Shown here one piece after another: positions 39,416-52,674 of a stretch of 64,000 bases of DNA. Both the position numbers and the translations under genes were made by a program. Source of the DNA: Adineta steineri (lineage: Eukaryota > Rotifera > Eurotatoria > Adinetida > Adinetidae). The DNA is taken from NCBI GenBank assembly GCA_905250115.1, contig CAJNOI010000105.1:88243-152242 (forward strand), given 5' to 3'. Positions within the stretch are counted from its first letter, which is position 1. Each line of letters starts with the position of its first letter. The notes under the pieces are model-generated. The model was given only the letters and a program-made list of their open reading frames with translations, searched no databases and was not told the origin of the DNA.

Positions 39416-42400
39416 TTACATTGCTTCTGGTAAAACATACGATATATCATCCCATGGATGACGATAAAGACCTTGTCGAAGACGTTTTTGATCAAGAAAA
39501 TGACCTAATAATATATATATGAAAGTAAATTCTTCAAATATATTTTATATATAATAAAATACTCACCAATAAATCCCATACTTCGACCAAGAACAAAGAG
39601 TCCATTAAGTGCGCCATTTTCAATGAATTCTGATGCTTCTTCAAGTGTGAAACAACCACAATTACGTAAAAGATCAACCATAGATACACCAATACAACCA
39701 TCAACATTTAATATTAAATTTGGTTTCTAAAAAAAAACAAGAAACGACATCATTTTACACGGTGCATTCTTTCAAGAATTTATTAAATTCAAATTTAAGC
39801 CTTAAAACTGTATTCTAATTTTAGATATTCATGTTTTACTCTATCAGGTCTAAATTTAGTCTATCATACTTCATATGTTAATCCCATAGGAAATTATATT
39901 GAAGTGAAATCTTACCTTGCTGACAGTAATTTTTTCGACTTCAAGTGCATAATCAAGTAATGGTGTAGCTGGAAAATGTTCTTTGGCAAATTTTTTAAGA
40001 AGAACAACACGCATATCTGGATTATTTAACTAAATATAAATCATAATAAATAGTATTCTTATTTTAACAAAAAATTTTAATACCGATTTAACTCGATGTC
40101 CAATACCCATAATAAGTTGTCCATCTTTACGCATTTTATTAACAAAATCAGCTGGATGTAAACCAGTATCAAATGCTTCACTAAATTGTTTAGCAGCATT
40201 ATCAAGTGCACCACCAAATCGATCACCCTAAATACATTCTCGTAGAACAAGAGAGAAATTTCAAATTTTATTCGATATTTACAATTGTTAATAAACCAGA
40301 AGCTAAACATGAAACAAGATCTTTACCAGCACGTGCACATACAATTGTATTATGTGCACCACTAACTGCTGGCCCGTGATCAGCAGTTACCATAAGTGTC
40401 ATTTCAAGAAATTCTGTTGCATATTTTGGTAATCTACAAAGAAAAAACAATATTTATTAAATTAACTAAAAAAGAAAACGAACCGCTTTCGAAACCAAAG
40501 TAAACTAAGTACACCGCCAATACCCATATCTTCTTTAATTACATCTGTTATTGGCATACCAGCATATAATAGCTCTTGACCACGATCATCAACAATACTT
40601 GTCATAAAACTAGCTGGTTTACGTATTAAACCAAGTTCCTAAGAAATTAGTTTAAATAGAATTTAAAAAAGCAATATATAGATATATTCTATCATACTCG
40701 AGCCCAATCATAATCCATTGGTACTGATGGTGGTAATACATCTGGTTTTGGTTCTAATTGACCAGATCGTACGAGATCTTGAAATACCAAACTAATGAAA
40801 TTTCATATAAATTAATCTATAAAATTTGATTTGATTTAGTTTCTTACTGAATTAAATCGCCAAGTTCATCGAAACTATTCGGTACATAAGCACCAGCTTC
40901 TCGTAATGCTTTATTTTTTGCTATTGCTGTTTCATGATCACTATCAGCATGTGAACCCGCATGACCAAATTGAACTTCAGATGTAAACATTGATGAACAT
41001 GTACCAATACACCAAGCAATCAATGGTTTTGTAATACGTTTAGATTTAATAGCCTCACATATATGATATTCTTCAATACCACCAACCTATTTAGAATTAT
41101 TATAATTATGTATTTAAAAAATAAATTGATAACATACTTCACCAAGAAGAACAATTATTTTAGCTTCTGGATCACTTTCATAACGATAAATATGATCTGT
41201 AAATGTTGTACCAGGATAACTAAAAAAAACGCTTTATATTAAAAAATAATTGATCTTATTTTACATTACCGATCTCCACCAATAGCAATGCCTTCATAAA
41301 CACCATCTGAATTACGACATACGATATTATTCAATTCATTTGACATGCCACCAGAACGAGAAACATATGCAACACTGAAATAAATAATGATCTATTTTTT
41401 TGTCATAATAAATCATTATTCCTAATTACCTTCCAGGTCGATAAAGTTTTGACATAAGAATATTATCAAGCATACCACCAGTATGTCCAATTTTGAAACA
41501 ACCAGCTTTTAAACCACCAACCTAGATAAAAAAAAAGATAAATATTTAGATATAATAAATTTTTAACATACAGTTGCTGGTCCAATAAGAAAAACACCTT
41601 GTTTATTTGCTAATCGTAACATACGTCGAGTTAATTGTTCTGGAATACCTTCAGCAATAATTGCAATTGTTCGAATCTATATAATAAAAATAGAAATTTC
41701 TTTTTTCTACTCATATTTATATTGATTAATTAATTTTTACTTGTGGATATCTTAATGTTTCAATTGTACTATCATATGCTGAACGTAAGGATGCAAAATT
41801 AATAAGTACATCAGCATCTGGATGTCGTTTCATACAATCAGCCATATTTTTATAGCATGGTAAAAGAATTTCTTCATGACCCCAGTAAAATTTTTGTTTA
41901 TGATCGCCAGTAAATGGATAGATCATAGCAACAACTGATGGTTGTGCTCGACGACATACATGATCAAAATCAAGCATACCTTGAACGGCCTAAATCAAAA
42001 TAAAAATAAAATTACCAATAGTGTTTGTTTTAGTTTAGAAATAATCTACTTTTGTTTGCATGCCCCAAACAATAGATTTTGTTGTATTTGAAAAAAGTGG
42101 TCGATTCAAACTACATTTTTTCATATCATCAGTAACTTTTGTTGTTGTTGTATTTGATGAATTAGCAGATGCACCTGAATCTTCGCTTTTCTATAAAACA
42201 AAACAAATAATATTTAATTAAATTATTTTATAATAAAAAAACAAAACATGTAACATATAAAATCGAATAAATAATACGTACTAATGATGGCTGACGATCA
42301 AGACTAATTGAATTACTAAGAGTTTTGCGTTGTTCATCAGTATTTGGTTTAGGTTGCTAGACAAAAGATATGAATATTCAATGACAATAAGCAGAGAAGC

Positions 42401-44298
42401 AAATCTAAGCAATTATATCTCCCAGTCACCAATATTATCGTTTTTTTTTAAAGTCTCTCATTCTCACTGTGTTTATATTGCTTGACGATGTCTATGAATA
42501 ATGAACTTATAAACAATACCATACGAAACAATACAAAACGATGAAAAAATGATTATAATTTTATTCTATTTTCTTACATTGGCACTAGTTGGAAGCAAAA
42601 AATTTGCTGTTGTTAATTCTTCTTGTTCTGGTGGAGCAATAGGACGTTTTCCTAAATAAATAAACGAAATGAAAGTAAGATAAATTAATATGAAAAAATT
42701 ATACCAAGTGCCATGCCAACAATAGCTGTCATATGCGTTTCAGGTCCGAATACATGTATAGGAATACCTAATGATGCTCCAACTTCACGCATAACACGTA
42801 ATCCTTCTTGATAATTTGGACCAGCACGACGTACAAAAACTGATACTTTATGTTCGATTAACTGACCACAATATTCTCGTAATGCTTTTACAATACCCTA
42901 AAAATAAAACATATTTCGATGTTTCAAAAAGTAAAAAAAATTAATTATAAATAACCTTGAATGTTGCTGCTACATTTGTAAAATTAGCGATACCACCACC
43001 GATAATTAAAGTTTTTCCATCTGGATGTTTTTCTTTAACAATTAATGACAAGACTGTTTTTGCATATTCATATGTTTGTTGTTCGCTTGGTGCGCCAGAA
43101 TATTCACCATAATTAGCTAATTCAGATGCAAAACCCATATCACAAATGGTGTCACTACAAATTTAAATCAATGTCACTGTGAATTAAATAGGATAAATTC
43201 AACCAACCTATAAATAACTGATGCACCACCACCAGCTACCATAGTCCATATACGACCTTTTGGATTGAGAACAGTTAATTTTAATGATGCACCAGATTTT
43301 GCATCGAGTTCAGCAATATAAGCTTCCTAAAAATATATATATAAAGATTTGAATTATTAATAAACATTTATAATTTACTTCAGGAAGAGCATCTCGACCA
43401 AATGGTGGTGGAAATGCAATTTTACCCCATTTTGAAGCACATAAATAATCTGCTGTTTGATCGAGACGACTTGCTAAATCAAGTACATGAACAGCATTTT
43501 TTGTTACAACTAATGGATTAATTTCTAAATAAGTAAAATGTAAATCCATGTAAACTTGAAATAATTTTGTAATAAATGCAGATAAATGTCTAAAATTTTC
43601 TTTGATTAAAATTTCATTTAAAACTAAATTTTATTACATACACTTGTCGATCAGTAGGTACATGTTTTAATAATGTTGTTTCCATTTGTTTGACATCAAA
43701 TGAATCATCAATATGAATTACATATTGTAATGCTTTCGAATCAACATCACCAATATCAATACCACCTTCATGATGAAAAAGTATTATTTCTCCATCACGA
43801 TTTGAATAAATACAAATATACATTTCATCTGTTCCACTATGTTCAAGAAAAGGTTCGATAATGAAATGTTTTAATTTTCCTGTTGTATGACCAATCTTAA
43901 AATAGACGAAATTATTTTTAAAAACAAAATCTATATTTCTTTTTTTTAATAATTTTTGCTAACCGAAATTTCTTTGCCAAGTGTTTCCAATATAAAATCT
44001 TTAGCTCCATGAATAGTAACATTGCCTTTGATAAGACCAAGTTTACCACGTCGTTTAATCAATTGATCAGGTTTAACGACTAAACGCTATTTAAGAAAAA
44101 ATAAAAAATATTTTAAATGTAAAAATCTATTCATTTTGTAATACAAACCTCATTTTCTAACCAACGATTATTAGCTATAAGCTCATCCCAATTTGTATCT
44201 GCATCGACACTAACACAACGACATTCAGCTGCCGTTGAACCAAGATATTTATTTAAGATTTTTTTACCAGTAGCTTCATAAATAGCTTTTGTTGACAT
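39416..44298 (-). CDS. ACLY: ATP-citrate lyase
   Basis: ACLY makes cytosolic acetyl-CoA and oxaloacetate from citrate, CoA and ATP, supplying lipid synthesis and acetylation. I joined 23 exons from the ATG at 44298 to the TAA at 39416, giving 1106 residues (human 1101). The N-terminal ATP-grasp/CoA-binding part has [17 protein letters not shown] and [20 protein letters not shown]. The citrate-binding part has [21 protein letters not shown] Ser/Thr-rich linker (about residues 430-490) follows, then the CoA-ligase part ([25 protein letters not shown]) with the FGHAG phosphohistidine site encoded near 40960. The citrate-synthase-like C terminus has [20 protein letters not shown] and GIGHRVKS, ending YVLPEAM. 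The linker keeps alternative-exon-like short pieces (42282-42357 and 42050-42190). No frame break was seen. Confidence 0.96.
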
Positions 44299-45056
44299 GA
44301 TTACAAATGTTCTAAAAATGGAAACACAAAAATTACTATGATTGTATAGAACAGAAGAAAAAAAACATGAGTGTTTGCATAGCGTTGGTTTTGTTCGTTC
44401 AGGCGTCATTTAATTCCTCGTGGTAAATAGTAGACTATTGACGTGAAGGAAGGAAACATGGGATTCATTCAGTAAATATTATTTTCTACAAAATATTCAT
44501 CACCTACTCGTGCCATCTGTAGATTGACAATATATAGAAATATAATATAAAGCCTAGCAACTATTTGTCGGAAAAATACGACCGAAGGTTCTTATTTTTG
44601 AATAGTCTACAATTAAATGACATACATGGGTATGTGATATATAAATATTTTTCACATCTTTTTCTGATCAAATTACAACGGCATAAGAAATGTCAATTGT
44701 ACAATATACAATTTAGACTAGAAGTGTCAAGTATCCTGCTCATCTAGAATAAGTTATTTTTATGATTATATTGAAAAATATTTTATATCATATTAAATCC
44801 AGGATGTCATCAAGAGTATAGTCAACAAGTTTCAAAAAGAAAATCTCTGGCTTATTAAAATAAATGCATACTACTAGAAAAATAATTCCTTTTACTCGTA
44901 CACCTTTTCACATATGCTTTATCGAAGAGGATGTATACATATTTTCCTAGCTAAGCCATTAAATTTCATTTGTCTGTTGTTTTCAAGAGATAATGAGAAA
45001 CTCCTTATTCTGTTGAGAATAATTTCAAAAGATAAAAGTGTTTCTATCTAATTTAA
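44299..45056. other. Intergenic, ACLY to THAP-NAB
   Basis: 758 bp between two minus-strand genes: ACLY promoter side and THAP-NAB 3' UTR. No gene was seen; a frame at 44565-44747 lacks support. Confidence 0.5.
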
Positions 45057-48000
45057 TTATTCATTTTCTATTTGAGTATTAATAGTAAAATCAAAATTAT
45101 GAATAAAACTTTTGCTTTCAACAATATCTTCTTGATTATGAATAGTCGGTAAAATATCTGTTAGTGTTTCCGAATGAAAACCAGATTCAACCGCTAATTC
45201 AATATCGGTTGTCGATAATGATGATAATGATGGCTCTCGTTGTGTTGAACGAGATAATCTGTCTATTGAAGTATTTGTTTTCTTGTTAGATATAATCGAT
45301 CTTTCATTCACTTCTTCACGTCGTCTATCAATTGATTTTGGTATAAGTGTTGTTGAAAGTTCTTTTCTTGCTTTTAAAACAGGAGAAGATAAATTAACAG
45401 ACGGCTCAATTTTTTCATTCTTAATATTTATTGATTGATGAATATTATCATCATCAGATATTTGTATTAATGACAATGATGCTGATCCTTGTTGATCTTG
45501 ACTAATCTCCATAGGTAATGGTGTCATCGGTAGAATAGGTAACATTAAATCTTGAATACTTGATGAAGGATGAATAGTCATTTGTTGTTTCTGTTGTTGA
45601 CGTTCTTTTGCACGAAGACTAAAGATTATGAAGAATATGTCTTCTTGCCAGTAATTAAATAAAGTTAGAATTTACCGCATATTTTTTTTACGAATTAATC
45701 TTCGTAAATTTTTTTCTTCATCCTTGAGTTGTTCTATTTTTTTACTAAATTCATCAATTTGTTTTTTTAATGCATTGTTATCTATGGACAATGATGGATC
45801 AATTGTATTTTGTTTAAGTTGTTGTAATAATTTATTTTGTTCACATTGAAGTGCTTCAATTTCAATTGGAATCTGTTCAACTTTTGCCTTTAAATAGAAA
45901 AGATTGTCATCGATACATGTAAGCATAAATATATATATATATACTTCTCGATTATGCCACATTAATCGGAAAGTATCAGAGTCTCGTTGTCGAACATTTG
46001 GTTTGGAAGAAGGTGTATTTAATTTGACTTGTTTTGTTGGTGTTGTTATATCGCATGATAACATATTTAATGGTCTGTAAAAAATATTCTTTTTTCTATT
46101 AGAAGATATGCAAAGAAGTGTGCAATACCTTTTTTGAGTATTAACTGTAGATATTCCAATATTTTGAAGTATACGTCGTGCAAGATGTAACAGTTCATCA
46201 CGACGAGTTAAAAATTCTTAATTTAAAAAGTAAACGAAGTTTTTATTAATTCTCAGAAGAAAGAAAACCTGGTCTATGAAAACATATTGCAGCTGAAGCT
46301 TCATTGATTAAAATCTAGATTTAATATATGAAAATTAACAAGACAAATCATCTCTTTTGTTTCTTACTTCATGTAAACTCATCACTTGACTTGGCTTTTT
46401 CGAATCAAATCGATTATCTAAATTCAATAAAAAAAATACGAATAAAAACCTATTTGAAAATAATCACATATTGCTGAATATTTTCGAATACGTTGCCAAC
46501 GATCTTCAAAATCTCTTGGTAAATTAATTGTAGTCTAGAGAAACAAAGAAATACATATAGATGTATATTTTTATAAACAAAAAATATACGAATAAATCTT
46601 TGGAAATAGTACTACGTCCATTTGTCTTCTTGATTGTTGTAATTGGTAATAAATTAGCTAAGCGTTCTGCTTCATCAGCAATTAATTTACGTTGATTATC
46701 ATCAAGTAATTGATGTGTATTATTATTTTTAGAACTATCTATTTTCTAAATGAATCATAAATCCACCTACTGTTGGGCTATTCGATGTTTATATACTAAA
46801 AAAACTAACATTTAGACACCAATTCGAAGGTAATTGACTGATAATTTTCGATGAATTATTCGTTGACGTTGGATGAACAAGTGATGAAAATAAATATTGA
46901 TCAGTTAACATTTCTCCTGTTGATGAACGAGGAAGTGACACTGTTGAATATGTATTATTTATAGGTGAAGGATTAATTTCAACAATATTCGTTGATTGTC
47001 GATAATCAGCTAAAGCTTTTTTAAATCGTTTAATGTGTAATGGTTTAGATACCATTCCCACGAGAGTAATAATCTCTTGAAAATCTTCATTTTGTGCTTC
47101 AGCTAATTGTTTTAAATCATCACCACCTAAATATATACATTAGATAATATCTTTTCATTCTATGTATTATATTATTATGAAACCTTGTTCAATAAAAGCC
47201 GAGTAATATTGTAAAAGATTTGCTTGTTCAAGAAATTTAAATAATGCATCTTCTAAATGATTTTTCGGTAATGAAATCATTAGATTATTTGTATATTGTA
47301 ATGTATCAGAAGATTCCAGAGATGAATGTTGAAAATTCTCCTCTTAAAAATCAAAAAGAAAATCTTCAATTAATTTTTTTTTGAATTATCAACATACGAA
47401 TTGATGATTGTTGATCTTTTGTTATATTTTGATGATCAACAGTAAATACTTGAGATATTTGTAATGAATCATCAGGCGAAATATTATTATCATTAATGAT
47501 TTTTGATGATTGTAATTCGATATTTTTATTATTATCATCATCATCTTCATCTTGTTTTATTTGTTCATTCTCAATAGTTATCTTTTGTATTGGAATAATT
47601 TTATTTGCATTTTGTATTTGATGTAATTTATCGATCGTATTTAAAAGTCGTTTTGCTTTTGTATTCGTATTTATTGATGAAGATGATTTTGATGATGTTG
47701 TTAGCTGATGAATATTTTTACTAGTCGTATTAACATCTATTGTTGATTGTAATAAATTATTATTAAATATAGTTGTATTAGAATTTATTTCGGTAAAAAT
47801 TGTTGGTATAGCAGTTGCTTTTAAATAACGTGTAAGACCAGTATGATTAGCAATATAATCATCTGAATGAAAATGTCGATAGCAAATTTTCGAATGTTTA
47901 TTAATAGATAATGTTTGTGAACAATGATTAAATACTGTTTGTCGCCATAATTCAAATCGATGTTGATCAACAGGAAATGAATGAAAAAGAAGTCCTTGGT

Positions 48001-48112
48001 TAACAGAGACAAAAACAAAAAGAAATAAATTTTCGAGAAAACATCTAATACCTTTACGAATATTCCGTCGATTATGAAGTGGACAACTTATAATAGCACA
48101 ATTATGTACCAT
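45057..48112 (-). CDS. THAP zinc finger fused to NAB (NGFI-A-binding) transcriptional corepressor
   Basis: Twelve exons (48112-48052, 47994-47398, 47342-47184, 47126-46810, 46745-46590, 46534-46468, 46417-46368, 46314-46269, 46216-46129, 46074-45945, 45887-45676, 45618-45057) give 814 residues. Residues 1-87 form a THAP DNA-binding domain: C5 and C10 ([10 protein letters not shown]), LLFHSFPVD, a Trp, C-x2-H in [12 protein letters not shown], and AIPTIF at the end. A Ser/Thr/Asn-rich linker follows to about 240. Residues 244-310 match the NAB conserved domain 1 ([40 protein letters not shown]). Residues about 400-510 match NAB domain 2 ([52 protein letters not shown]). A coiled coil lies near 570-625, then a Ser-rich tail. 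NAB proteins bind EGR factors and recruit repressors; none that I know carries a THAP domain. Confidence 0.88.
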
Positions 48113-48827
48113 TATGAATAGATAAACTAGAACAATAAATGGTGGTACGTATGAAATGAATGACTACAGTTCTTTTTACAACTACTTAACTGCAAATCTT
48201 TTAGAATAAATTGATATTGTTGTATTTTAGCGCCAATGATAATATATTGTTACCTGTAAGTGTCACTTCAATGATGACCAAATTGTTTTTATATAACAAA
48301 ATAAGATGATTAGTTTGTCTTGTGAATAAAAGTAGATTTTTTTTATATATGATCCTTGAAAAAGCTCATTTATTTCATTAGATAAGGACTTATGTCGGCG
48401 CCAATATCCGTGAGGACTAACATTTCTTGTCAGTAGTACAATCTACTACAAGTAATTCATTAGCACAATGGCTTATGTAGAGCATTTAGTTTTAAATATA
48501 TGTGTTAATAGAAATAAATGATAACACGGGACGATATGTATAAAAGTGAATTGACTAAAATTTAAGAATGAAAATGTAACTCGATTTTGTACGACATCTT
48601 TTGAAAATAATAATTTTTAATAAATATTACTGAAATAAAACTTATTTAAATTTGAAATTTCAATAAACATTAATTTTTACGTGAAGTTATTTATTTATTA
48701 TCAATAAAAAAATAACAAAAAAAAGTATGAATAAAAAACAAACATGCATAGCTAGAAGAAAAAAAGTAATCAAGGTTCATTTTGAGACTATCTAGCAAAT
48801 AAATAAATAAATAAACGTATTGAATCA
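48113..48827. other. Divergent promoter region, THAP-NAB and RSZ splicing factor
   Basis: 715 bp between genes that point away from each other. AT-rich, with two copies of ggcgccaat or agcgccaat (near 48231 and 48398) that might be shared CCAAT-type sites. No gene was seen. Confidence 0.45.
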
Positions 48828-50076
48828 ATGCCTCAAGTAGAAATATTTGTTGGAAATATTGCTCGAGATATTTCAAAACATGAACTTGAAAAGTAATTAT
48901 TCTATAAAAAAAATCAAAAAATATATTTACTAATGGGTTTTTTTTTCAAATTAGTATTTTTGAAAGTTATGGTCATGTAGTTAGATGTGAACTCAAGCTA
49001 GGAACATCAGGTAAATTCTTTATTGATGCATATATATATATGTTTTATTGTTTCAAAATCTAGGTTATGCTTCAAGTTATGGTTTTCTTGAATTTGAATC
49101 AAATTCCGATGCCGAAGTAAGCATTTAAAAATTAATACTTGAAAAACACAAAAATTAGTAATAATAAAGTTTTAATTTTATATTTAATAAAGACGTTTTT
49201 GTTTTCTAGAATTATATCATGCATCCCTAAGGTTTCTTTTTATATATACACACGCACGCACGTCTTCGATTCATTTATATATGATGAACAACGTGTAACA
49301 TCTCATAGTAACAGTTGAATTGAAGGTGGCGGTGATATTTCATACATCAGCAGTGCATTTTCCCATTTTCCGAGTTCTTTTTACACACTGTTAAACTAGG
49401 TATGTCGAGTTACTTGAGAAAAGTCATAATTTATATTTCTTTTTTTTTATTTTAATATTTAACCAATCGATAAGGAAAGATTTTTTTCAACTGAATATTT
49501 GTTTTAATTAATATCTAGGCTGCTATTAAAGGAGAAAATGGTCGAGAACATCAAGGCAAAGCATTGATAGTTCAATGGGCACGATCAACACGGCGTGGAC
49601 CACCATCAGTAAAAACAAAATTACTTGTTTTTTTGTTTCTTCTATATAGAAATTATTTTCTTTGTTTTAAGCATGGTGGCGGTGATCGTGGTGGTGATCG
49701 CGGCGGCGATCGTGGCGGTGACCGTGGCGGTGATCGCGGTGGCGACCGGGGTGGCGACCGTGGCGGCAATCGTAATAATTTAACATGTTATAATTGTTCA
49801 CGTCCTGGACATATTTCTCGTAATTGCCGAGAAACTCGAGGTGCTGGTGATCGAGGTGGTGGTGATCGAGGTGGTGGTGGCGGTGATCGTTATTCTGATC
49901 GACGAAATAATAATTATGATCGTCGTGGTGGAGATCGCGGCGGGGACCGTGGTGGTGATCGCGGAAATTATCGTCGTCGTTCTCCGTAAGGAAATATTTT
50001 TTTTTCTTTATAAATATTTATTATTTATTTATTTTATAGATCACGATCACGATCACGATCACGTAGTCGATCATAA
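48828..50076 (+). CDS. SR splicing factor with RRM, CCHC knuckle and RS tail (SRSF7/RSZ-like)
   Basis: Six exons (48828-48892, 48955-49010, 49064-49116, 49519-49608, 49672-49985, 50040-50076) give 204 residues. An RRM spans about residues 5-77 (VEIFVGNIARDISKHELENI; FGFLEF-type RNP1 reads YGFLEFES). A run of GGD-R units follows, then a zinc knuckle CYNCSRPGHISRNC (CX2CX4HX4C), a second Gly/Arg/Asp-rich stretch, and a short C-terminal SR-dipeptide run with stop at 50074-50076. The order RRM-knuckle-RS is that of human SRSF7 and plant RSZ proteins, which control splice-site choice. The 402-bp intron 49117-49518 is much longer than the others and holds a probable poison exon. THAP-NAB lies divergently upstream. 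Confidence 0.88.
49210..49399 (+). other. Probable poison (NMD) cassette exon of the SR gene
   Basis: Inside the long intron, a strong acceptor (tttttgttttctag, AG at 49208-49209) is followed 190 bases later by a strong donor (ctag then gtatgt, from 49400). Inclusion after the exon ending at 49116 (phase 0) reads AAT TAT ATC ATG CAT CCC TAA, a stop after six codons. The two flanking introns would be 93 and 119 bp, sizes normal for this genome. SR protein genes in animals and plants commonly autoregulate with such exons. Not proven without RNA. Confidence 0.55.
49678..49768 (+). repeat. In-frame 12-bp minisatellite coding for GGDR repeats
   Basis: About seven units of a ggtggtgatcgc-like 12-mer, differing mainly at third codon positions (ggt/ggc, cgt/cgc/cgg), encode the DRGG run before the zinc knuckle. 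A shorter, less regular block occurs after the knuckle (49845-49970). Silent variation between units suggests selection on the peptide rather than very recent slippage. Confidence 0.75.
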
Positions 50077-51435
50077 TTACAAAAAAACAATTGATTATTT
50101 CATGAACAACGTTTTTTGGCAAATAAATCCCCGAAAATAAAAAAAAACTACAAAAAAACAAAACAATTTTTTCTATTCTCATGTAAAAGTGATTATTTCT
50201 TGTACGTGTGACATCATCTGTAATAAATGTCTATCATTTTCTTTTTCTTCAAATGACATATGGATAATATCCAAAGGAAAACTAAAGGAAAACAAAAAAA
50301 AAAATTTGCATTAATAAATAGGAAGAAATCTATACCATCAATCATTCGATCGATTTACAACCAGATGTTATTCGAAATCAACTATTCTGATTATTTATAG
50401 TAATATTAAAGTCTCTTATAAAGTAAATCATCCAGGTAATACATGCATAATATTTATGAATTATATATATATGAAAATTTGAATTTTGTTATTTTAATAA
50501 ATGATGTTATTGAGAAAAACGGGCAGATAAAAAAATAATCGGATGTGTATTTGTTTTTAACTGATCATTATTTATCAACGAGATAGTTTATTTGATTAAT
50601 AGAAATACAAGAATACGAACTCTTAGTTAAGTAGCTTGATACGATGCATAGACAAATAAGAGATATATCAGAAAAACATAAAACATATGCAGAAAAACAG
50701 AAGAATATAGCTTATCGTCTACTATCGAAGAATAAATAAATTGGAAAGAGCGATCAAACAAACGTCAATATATCATATTACTTAATACTATTGATGAGAA
50801 ACGTTATTGAATTGTAGAAAATACATTTCATTAATTACAAAATCGATTTCAATCTACGATAGATTTGTATATGACAATATAACTATTTTTGCTTTTTTGT
50901 TTTCAAAAAGAAATATTCTATATACATCATATTGGTTTTAGGCGATTTTCAGTTTTGTTAATTTGTTGATTTCCGGTGTGTGTGGGATGGTGGTGATGAT
51001 GTCTAGAAATAAAAACATTTGTACAAGAACGAGTTTTTGGGTTTTTTTTCTACGGCGGTAACGATGGTGTCGACAACAATAACAACTTGGATCAATATTG
51101 AGAACAACAACAACCAAAGCAACGGGACTATATTGAAGGAGTAGAAAAGAGACATCACGCAGATTAGATTCCATAGAGAGAAATTAATTTTTTATTTGTA
51201 CTCTCTCTTTTTTTTCTACGCTCACTAGCTGTGATCAAGGCGTACAAATGGCATGTGCGCCCACATGCATATATACGCAGAAAATCGCATTTTGTGAGCT
51301 TCTCTTGTCTTTCCCTCTCTCTCTCCCTCTCCCTCTCACTTGCTTTTCTTGTCCTTTTTCTGACATCGAAGAATATCAACTCATATGGGAACACTTGTTA
51401 TTGGTATTGGCTATTAAACATAGGTCAAAAGCGAG
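50077..51435. other. Intergenic, SR factor to second receptor
   Basis: 1.36 kb. It includes a CT-rich run near 51310-51341 (GA-rich on the minus strand). Frames in this run are low-complexity and look spurious. No gene was seen. Confidence 0.5.
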
Positions 51436-52674
51436 ATGTCTTCTATCTCTTTTATAAGCAATAATCAATCGTTTGTATTTCAAACAAAGATGAATGATAA
51501 TAAATTAATTATGATAACAACTTTATTATATTTAATTGTTAATCTTCTAATTCATATTATGTTTTTTCTAACAACAATCTATAATAATAATAATTGGCAA
51601 ATTTTTAATATATCAAGACATTTATTTCATCGATATTTTAAACAAACAGATGCAAAAAGTGTTAATTCAGGTAAATTATTTAGACATAGATTTATTGTTT
51701 AAAGAAAAGAAAGAATTAGATATATAAATGTTTAAATTTTCTCTGTAGTCAATGTACAATCATTTGATACTGAACAATCTTGCTCAAATGTTCTTCAAAT
51801 TGAACAATCAGAATCTCTTGTTACTAACAAGATATTTTCTACATCTATATCATCGTTTTCCTTATCATCATATATCATACTTGAATCGGAAACAATGTTA
51901 TTTCGAACGATTCGTTCATTTGGTCTTTTTTTATGTACATGTTTATTAATGGTTAATTGGTTACGTTTAGGAATATATCTATTTCCAATATTTTATCCAA
52001 ATATAATACAATATTCAACAAATCTATGTTACATACAAAGTTTTTTTCTTCATGTATTAACGTTATTTCATTTCAATTTAACTATTAGTATACGTCTTTT
52101 TTGGCATTTTTGTACTGTATTTAGTCGATATTGGCAAATAATAACTTATCGTCGTTTAATAACGATATTTATATGTATTTTTATTTCTTTATGTATTCTT
52201 ACATGGCCAAGTGTAAGTGATGAGTGGGCATCTATTATATTTGATAATCTTTTAAATGTTTGTATTGTTAATTATACATTTCATTTATCCTACACGTTTT
52301 TTATCTTATCATTTACTTGTATTATACCATTTCTATTATTAATTTTATCACATTATCGACAAATGATATGTATAAAACGACGAATATTAAAATATTTTAC
52401 AATATTTAAAATCGAACAAAATAAACAAAATCTAATAATTTATCAACAAAAACAATTTCAATATGCTTCATGTATTATACTTATTTGGTCATTTATTAAT
52501 ATTATACTTTTAATATGTATACATATACCTATTGAACATGAACGATTAATAAAATCTTCGATATATTTTATACAAATGTTTGCATTTATTTTCGATCCAA
52601 TCTTATATATGTTTATATTTCGTTCGTTAGCAATTATTACATTATTAAGACCGACAAATGAACTTTACTTTTGA
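51436..52674 (+). CDS. Divergent rhodopsin-like receptor, orphan
   Basis: Two exons (51436-51670 and 51749-52674) give 386 residues from the first ATG, or 368 from the ATG at 51490, which lies nearer the first membrane segment and may be the true start. Hydrophobic segments: about residues 24-48, 152-180, 190-218, 232-256, 274-300, 330-352 and 358-380. A long loop of roughly 100 Ser/Asn-rich residues separates the first two, which is unusual. Helix 7 ends FDPILYMFIFR, a DPxxY variant of NPxxY. No clear DRY motif. I name no orthologue; confidence that it is a receptor is moderate, that it is a real gene higher. Confidence 0.65.

Noticed and set aside
45057..48112. Two separate genes, THAP and NAB
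   Set aside because: The 55-bp intron 47343-47397 has canonical ends, the phases match, and the NAB part has no start codon of its own before its first conserved block.
51164..51464. Overlapping frames on both strands at the CT/GA run
   Set aside because: They are produced by the dinucleotide repeat and share no family features.
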